Both the position numbers and the translations under genes were made by a program. Source: Clostridia bacterium (GTDB lineage Bacteria > Bacillota > Clostridia > Christensenellales > Pumilibacteraceae). From it: a stretch of 64,000 nucleotides of DNA. The notes beneath the pieces were generated by a model. It did not search any database, had not been told where the DNA came from, and saw only the letters and a program-made list of their open reading frames with translations. This document shows positions 59,923 through 64,000 of this stretch, piece after piece; position 1 is the stretch's first letter; each line of letters opens with the position of its first letter. The stretch is from assembly GCA_017531795.1 (NCBI GenBank), contig JAFXKH010000009.1:22443-86442 (forward strand), given 5' to 3'.

Positions 59923-61848
59923 TTAAAGTTTTTCAGCGCGTTTATAAACTTTTCTCTCATAAAGTAACGTCGCATTAAAAATCACCAATAACGAGCCTAC
60001 GTTATGAACTATCGCTCCCGTAATTGGAGTAAGCAATCCCACGGTTGACAAAACGATAGCCCCAAAGTTTATTAAAAGCGAAGCAATTATATTAAAAATA
60101 ATCGTGCGAACGGTTGTTTTTGCAAGCATACATAGATAAGGCAGTTTTGAAATATCGTCACCTAGCAGAGTGATTCCTGCCGTATCAATAGTAACGTCAC
60201 TTCCCACTTCACCCATTGCTACTCCTACGTTCGCTACCGCCATAGCGGGAGCATCATTTATTCCGTCTCCTATCATACATACGTTTTTGCCACCCTTTCG
60301 GAGTTTTTTTATTATTTCAACTTTTGCTTCGGGAAGAAGTTCAGAATAGACCTCATCAACGCCAACGGCATTCCCCACGGTATTTGCATTAAAAGCGTGA
60401 TCTCCACTCAGCAGAACCGTTTTTATTCCAAGTTTTTTAAGCTTTGAAACGACAGTTTTCGCCTGAGGACGAATCGTATCCCGAAGAGATATATAACCTA
60501 TAACTCTGCTTGAATCCGCAACGAAAACAACAGCGCACCCACGTTTTTGCGAATCCATAGAAAGGCTATCAACGTCCTGTGAAACTTTTACACCTACCGA
60601 ATCCAAGTAATTTTTACTACCGCAAAAAAATGTATTATCGTCAATATTACCGCGTATACCCATACCTACGTCTAAACAAAAATTTTTCACTTTTCTCAAT
60701 TTTGCGTTTGAAGATTTCGCGTACGTTACAATTGCTTTACCAAGCGGATGCTCGCTCTTTAATTCAAGACTAAGAGCAATAGATAAAACCTCTTCTCGCG
60801 TAAAGCCAAACGTTTCTACTTCGTCAACCGAAAGTTTCCCACTTGTAAGCGTACCAGTTTTATCAAACGCCATGACGTTAATTTTTGACATATTTTCAAG
60901 CGCCTCACCCGATTTTATCAATACTCCGTACTTAGTCGCTTGCCCAACACTTGCGGTAATAGAGGTGGGAGTGGCAAGCGCAAGCGCGCAAGGACAAAAT
61001 ATCACCAATACGGTTACGGCTCTGATAATTGCTACATTTTCGCCATTTTCCACAAAAAATCCGTATACTATGCCTGTCATAATAGCTATAAATAAGGCAA
61101 TCGGAACAAGATAGGACGCCCACTTATCCGCAAAACGTTCAGTATGAGATTTTTTGTTTTTCGCCTTATTCAGCATCAGTATCATTTTTTCGAACGCCGA
61201 ATTTTCTCCCACGCCGTCAGCAACATAGTCCACTGCGCCAAAACGGTTTATACTGCCACAAAATACTTTGTCCCCCACGCATTTATCTACGGGAAGGGAT
61301 TCGCCCGTTATCGCGGACTGATCTACCGAAGTATTTCCATCTATAACTAAACCGTCGGTGGGAATACTCTCGCCCGCAAGTACGCGCACGCGCATACCGT
61401 CACATACTTCGGAGATAGGTAAATATTTTTCCATATTTGCACCGTTTTCATTTATGATTACGCGAGCCGTTTTGGGCATTAGCGACAGCAATTTGTTTAT
61501 ACCTTTTCGCGCGCGCTCAGTAGTTTTATCTTCTAAAAGTTCACCCACAGCCATAAGAAAGGCAATTTCCCCGCTTGCAAACATTTCCCCAATGACGATA
61601 GACGCAATTATTGCAATCGAGATAAGAAGCGAACTTTTTATTTTCCCCCGCATAAGTCCGCGTACGGCAGAATACAAAAGTGGACAACCTGATAAAACCA
61701 CCGTAATCCATACGGGATCTAAATAAGGATTTATACTAATTACTCCGCACGATTTCAGTATTAAAAGAACAAGGCTGAAAGCAAGGAATATTCCGCTGAT
61801 TATCGTTGCTTTTGTTCCCGAAAAAGTTTTTGCTATTTTTCCAAACAT
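59923..61848 (-). CDS. heavy-metal P1B-type ATPase
   Basis: 641 residues, no N-terminal metal-binding domain. Core motifs: TGES in the actuator domain, FCPCALALATPT (CPC metal site), phosphorylated DKTGT, HPLGKA in the nucleotide domain and GDGINDAPAM. The last helices contain VHNVGSLLVIFNAT, unlike standard copper, zinc or cobalt signatures, so the metal is uncertain. ATG 61848 has GGGGAGG upstream; the frame to 62016 overlaps the divergent control region. Divergent from a TetR regulator with a shared palindrome. Probably metal export. Confidence 0.92.
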   Translation of the reverse strand: MFGKIAKTFSGTKATIISGIFLAFSLVLLILKSCGVISINPYLDPVWITVVLSGCPLLYSAVRGLMRGKIKSSLLISIAIIASIVIGEMFASGEIAFLMAVGELLEDKTTERARKGINKLLSLMPKTARVIINENGANMEKYLPISEVCDGMRVRVLAGESIPTDGLVIDGNTSVDQSAITGESLPVDKCVGDKVFCGSINRFGAVDYVADGVGENSAFEKMILMLNKAKNKKSHTERFADKWASYLVPIALFIAIMTGIVYGFFVENGENVAIIRAVTVLVIFCPCALALATPTSITASVGQATKYGVLIKSGEALENMSKINVMAFDKTGTLTSGKLSVDEVETFGFTREEVLSIALSLELKSEHPLGKAIVTYAKSSNAKLRKVKNFCLDVGMGIRGNIDDNTFFCGSKNYLDSVGVKVSQDVDSLSMDSQKRGCAVVFVADSSRVIGYISLRDTIRPQAKTVVSKLKKLGIKTVLLSGDHAFNANTVGNAVGVDEVYSELLPEAKVEIIKKLRKGGKNVCMIGDGINDAPAMAVANVGVAMGEVGSDVTIDTAGITLLGDDISKLPYLCMLAKTTVRTIIFNIIASLLINFGAIVLSTVGLLTPITGAIVHNVGSLLVIFNATLLYERKVYKRAEKL

Positions 61849-61863
61849 ACTCCTCCCCACTAT

Positions 61864-61912
61864 TTGACAAACTGTAAATAATATCGTACAATATATATGT
61901 TTTCGAACATAT
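61864..61912 (+). promoter_or_regulatory. tetR promoter and palindromic operator
   Basis: TTGACA (61864-61869), 17 bp, TACAAT (61887-61892). The perfect 18-bp palindrome ATATGTT TTCG AACATAT (61895-61912) covers the likely start site and the upstream side of the divergent ATPase gene. Confidence 0.75.
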
Positions 61913-62028
61913 TGTTTGATAATATTATATGGGTTAGAAACGATTTTTGCAAGTGTAAAAGCAAAGCAGTTTTGCGTATTTGTTTGAAAACGAACGAAAT
62001 GCAAAAACTGTCCCAAAAAGGAAGAAAA

Positions 62029-62604
62029 ATGGATAGAAGAAAAATCAAGACGAAGAAAGCGATTACCGAAGCGTTCAATACGTTAATAACAAAAAAGAGA
62101 TATGAAAAAATCAGCATCCAGAACATTATTGATGAAGCGGACGTCGGACGAAGCACTTTTTATGAACATTTTGGAACCAAAGACGATCTGTTAAGAAGTC
62201 GCTGTCACGAACTTTTCGAGCATATTTTTTCTCAAAATGACGAAAAAACCACGAATCACGAATTTTCCAACTGTCCTTTTGATCCGCTTTCAAAAGAATT
62301 TATCAACGCAAACGCTCTTAAAAAAATTTTTACACATATTTTATATCACTTTCTGCAAGAGAAGAAAATAATCAAAGGTATATTATATGGGGAAAGTAAA
62401 GATATTTTTCTCGGTTATTTAAGAAAATATCTTGCAGATGTGCTTAATCGTATTGAACTTTCCAAAACCGATTTGCCACGTGATTTTTTGACAAATCATA
62501 TCGCAGGAAGTTTTATTGAAGCGACTAAATGGTGGGCGGACGGCAATTTTTTGATTTCTCCCATTAATCTTGGAGAATATTTAATCCAAGTCATAAAAAT
62601 ATAA
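62029..62604 (+). CDS. TetR-family transcriptional regulator
   Basis: 191 residues. N-terminal helix-turn-helix (about 9-55: KAITEAFNTLITKKRYEKIS, then ADVGRSTFYEHFGTKDDL), all-helical ligand domain with a TetR_C type end. ATG 62029 has AAGGAAG 6 nt upstream; the frame back to 61897 crosses the operator. Likely represses itself and the ATPase gene; the inducer may be a metal-related or other signal, but the ligand domain shows no obvious metal site. Confidence 0.9.
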   Translation: MDRRKIKTKKAITEAFNTLITKKRYEKISIQNIIDEADVGRSTFYEHFGTKDDLLRSRCHELFEHIFSQNDEKTTNHEFSNCPFDPLSKEFINANALKKIFTHILYHFLQEKKIIKGILYGESKDIFLGYLRKYLADVLNRIELSKTDLPRDFLTNHIAGSFIEATKWWADGNFLISPINLGEYLIQVIKI

Positions 62605-62622
62605 TTTAATCATATTAAGAAC

Positions 62623-62652
62623 AAAAAAGTCGCTTAGAAGCGACTTTTTTTG
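62623..62652. terminator. terminator of tetR
   Basis: AAAAAAGTCGCTT, short loop, AAGCGACTTTTTTT; symmetrical, so it may also end the 62702 gene. Confidence 0.9.
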
Positions 62653-62701
62653 TTGAAATTATTTGTGTTTTATTTGATAATCAAATACTTAAATTCATAA
62701 T

Positions 62702-63589
62702 TTATTCGGTTATTTCTTCATTTGCCGACGTTACGCTTGCGCGCGGAATTGGCAAGAATACCCAAGTAGACTTTTTATACTCTGCCCAGCCTGGCTTGCG
62801 CGACTGTCTACCGTCAGCAAGCGGTACGCTTACAACCATAAACATAACCATATTCAAAAGCGCGCCTCCAAGAAGATACCAGTATTCAGGTACGGCGCAT
62901 ACTACGTATAAACCAATGCCCCACCACATCAATATCTCACCGAGGTAATTGGGGTGTCGAGAGTACTTCCACAATCCTTCACGAATAAATCCGCCCGTGT
63001 TACGTTTGCGGAATTTGTGCATTTGTACGTCGCTTACTCCCTGCAACAGTACCGCCAGAAGACTGACTACAAAGAAAATCACACAGCCTGCATTTATATC
63101 AGCAAACGCATAATCAAGAAAGACGGTGGGCAAAGTTACCGCATATACGACTATGGTCGGAAAAAGATGTATTCCAAGGAAATTTATCACCGGATAAAAT
63201 ACGCCCGTTTTTTCTTTCAGCATTGTATAACGCCAATCCTGATGATCAAGACCTTTGAACGTATACGCCCAATTGGCAGTAAGACGTACGCCCCATATCG
63301 TAATTGCAATAAGTGGAAGAATTTTTACGAGAGTAATTTCTCCACCCGAAAAAAAAGTATAACCGAAAGTTATCACTATTGGTTGAACGCTCCAATACGG
63401 ATCGTATACTGACGAATTATGTAAAATCAGGCTAAATACAAAGGTTGCGACCGTCGCTACAACGTCAGCCAAAAGTAAGTTAAGCCAAAAATCGAACGGC
63501 AAAAACACAGCCAATACTATGCCTATCGCGCTCGCCAATAAATAAATAATAGCGATTGCTATAAAGCTTGCTTTTCTACTATGTATCAT
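62702..63589 (-). CDS. DUF1295 / steroid-reductase-like membrane protein
   Basis: 295 residues and about seven membrane helices. The late motif KYSRHPNYLGEILMWWG (about 206-222) is the signature of the DUF1295, steroid 5-alpha-reductase and isoprenylcysteine methyltransferase group; early RLTANWAYTFKGLDHQDWRY is also typical. NAD(P)H reductase or methyltransferase acting on a lipid is possible; function not established. Overlaps plsY by 4 bp, which suggests a membrane-lipid role. Confidence 0.85.
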   Translation of the reverse strand: MIHSRKASFIAIAIIYLLASAIGIVLAVFLPFDFWLNLLLADVVATVATFVFSLILHNSSVYDPYWSVQPIVITFGYTFFSGGEITLVKILPLIAITIWGVRLTANWAYTFKGLDHQDWRYTMLKEKTGVFYPVINFLGIHLFPTIVVYAVTLPTVFLDYAFADINAGCVIFFVVSLLAVLLQGVSDVQMHKFRKRNTGGFIREGLWKYSRHPNYLGEILMWWGIGLYVVCAVPEYWYLLGGALLNMVMFMVVSVPLADGRQSRKPGWAEYKKSTWVFLPIPRASVTSANEEITE

Positions 63590-64000
63590 AATTCCTCTTT
63601 CGTAATTTCAGGTTTACTTTCGGATTTTTTCTTTTTCGGGAAGAAAACGGTACGGTTTTCTCTGCCCGTAAACATTCTGACAATATTTGATCTATGCGCA
63701 AAGGTCGCCAATGCGATTATAACGAAAATAAGCGCGCTTACCGCCAAGTCATTACCGCCGAGCATAATAAGTTCGTAAATATTCGGTGTGAGTATCATAA
63801 GGAAAGAACCCAACGCTCCGATTTTGAAAAACAGAATAAAAAGTAAACCCGCCGCAAACGTAATTATCGTCACTATCGGTTGAGCGAGCAATGCTATTCC
63901 AAGAATACAAGCAATTCCCTTTCCGCCCTTAAACTTCATAAATACGGGATATATATGCCCGATTACTATCGAAAGACCGCAAACGTATAATCCGAGTTTA
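63586..64000 (-). CDS. plsY: glycerol-3-phosphate acyltransferase PlsY (partial, N-terminus off the window)
   Basis: Membrane enzyme transferring acyl from acyl-phosphate to glycerol 3-phosphate. The frame is open to the right edge: reading back from the ATG at 63939 gives GHIYPVF before MKFKGGKGIA, the conserved PlsY GHxxPVFxxFKGGKG motif, so the true start lies beyond 64000. The visible 137 residues include three or four membrane helices and a basic tail (FFPKKKKSESK). Operon with the DUF1295 gene. Confidence 0.9.
   Translation of the reverse strand, partial: KLGLYVCGLSIVIGHIYPVFMKFKGGKGIACILGIALLAQPIVTIITFAAGLLFILFFKIGALGSFLMILTPNIYELIMLGGNDLAVSALIFVIIALATFAHRSNIVRMFTGRENRTVFFPKKKKSESKPEITKEEL

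Noticed and set aside
1-64000. CRISPR arrays, insertion sequences, rRNA genes, tmRNA
   Set aside because: No regularly spaced repeats, transposase-like proteins, rRNA segments or an ssrA-like sequence near rnr were seen.

Overview
The window (about 40% GC) is chromosomal DNA from a spore-forming, anaerobic member of the Clostridia. The evidence is the complete spoIIIAA-AH operon, spoIIGA-sigE, spoVT, a multisubunit [FeFe] hydrogenase, and a MurE with the DNPR motif typical of meso-diaminopimelate peptidoglycan. The C-terminal repeat domain of the signal peptidase at 26870 resembles proteins I associate with uncultured gut Clostridia such as Christensenellales; that placement is a guess. Most genes lie on the minus strand, in operons with 1-15 bp overlaps.

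Layout by position. 1-7920 (minus): nusB-folD-xseA-xseB-ispA-dxs-nadK-argR-recN, one housekeeping operon with a good promoter at 8004-8032 and a perfect hairpin in its leader. 8043-12528 (minus): spoIIIAA to AH, divergent from a cell-wall amidase-like gene at 12605 whose zinc site looks altered. 13752-21781 (minus): a ten-gene hydrogenase operon in which the NuoE-like subunit is separated from the HndB/HndC/HndD subunits by six apparently regulatory genes (two DRTGG proteins, two GHKL ATPases, a PHP phosphoesterase and an iron-sulfur protein related to hydrogenase). 21921-25235: GNAT, TrmO and a YgiQ radical SAM protein, then a decayed DUF2188 gene.

25680-29148 is the accessory part: tRNA-Ser(GCT) followed by two further copies of its 3' end that bracket an AT-rich block. 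The block holds a secreted protein with a SipW-type signal peptide, an S26B signal peptidase fused to a tandem C-terminal repeat, and a frameshifted second cargo gene. No integrase is present.

29209-35891 (minus): mntP-murA-ftsQ, ftsA-ftsZ, spoIIGA-sigE. 36012-39260: a 1082-residue acidic coiled-coil protein of unknown role. 39526-41776 (plus): serC-serA. 41851-43601: thiN, and a TPP-riboswitch-controlled thiT that overlaps ftsW tail to tail. 43491-52322 (minus): mraZ-rsmH-ftsL-ftsI-murE-mraY-murD-ftsW, with murF, murG and murC missing from the expected places. 52524-55546: secG, rnr, spoVT. 55653-64000: DUF1934 protein, InlB-repeat lipoprotein, DnaQ-like exonuclease, pdxR/pdxK, a P1B ATPase with a divergent TetR, a DUF1295 membrane protein and partial plsY.

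The main genome-scale signal I found is that at least four genes (nadK, trmO, thiN, DUF1934) have a near-consensus sigma-A promoter whose -10 box ends exactly 6 nt before the ATG and no Shine-Dalgarno. Several sporulation genes show the same geometry with sporulation-type promoter boxes. Leaderless translation therefore looks common here. The second is the tRNA-flanked SipW-type secretion island.
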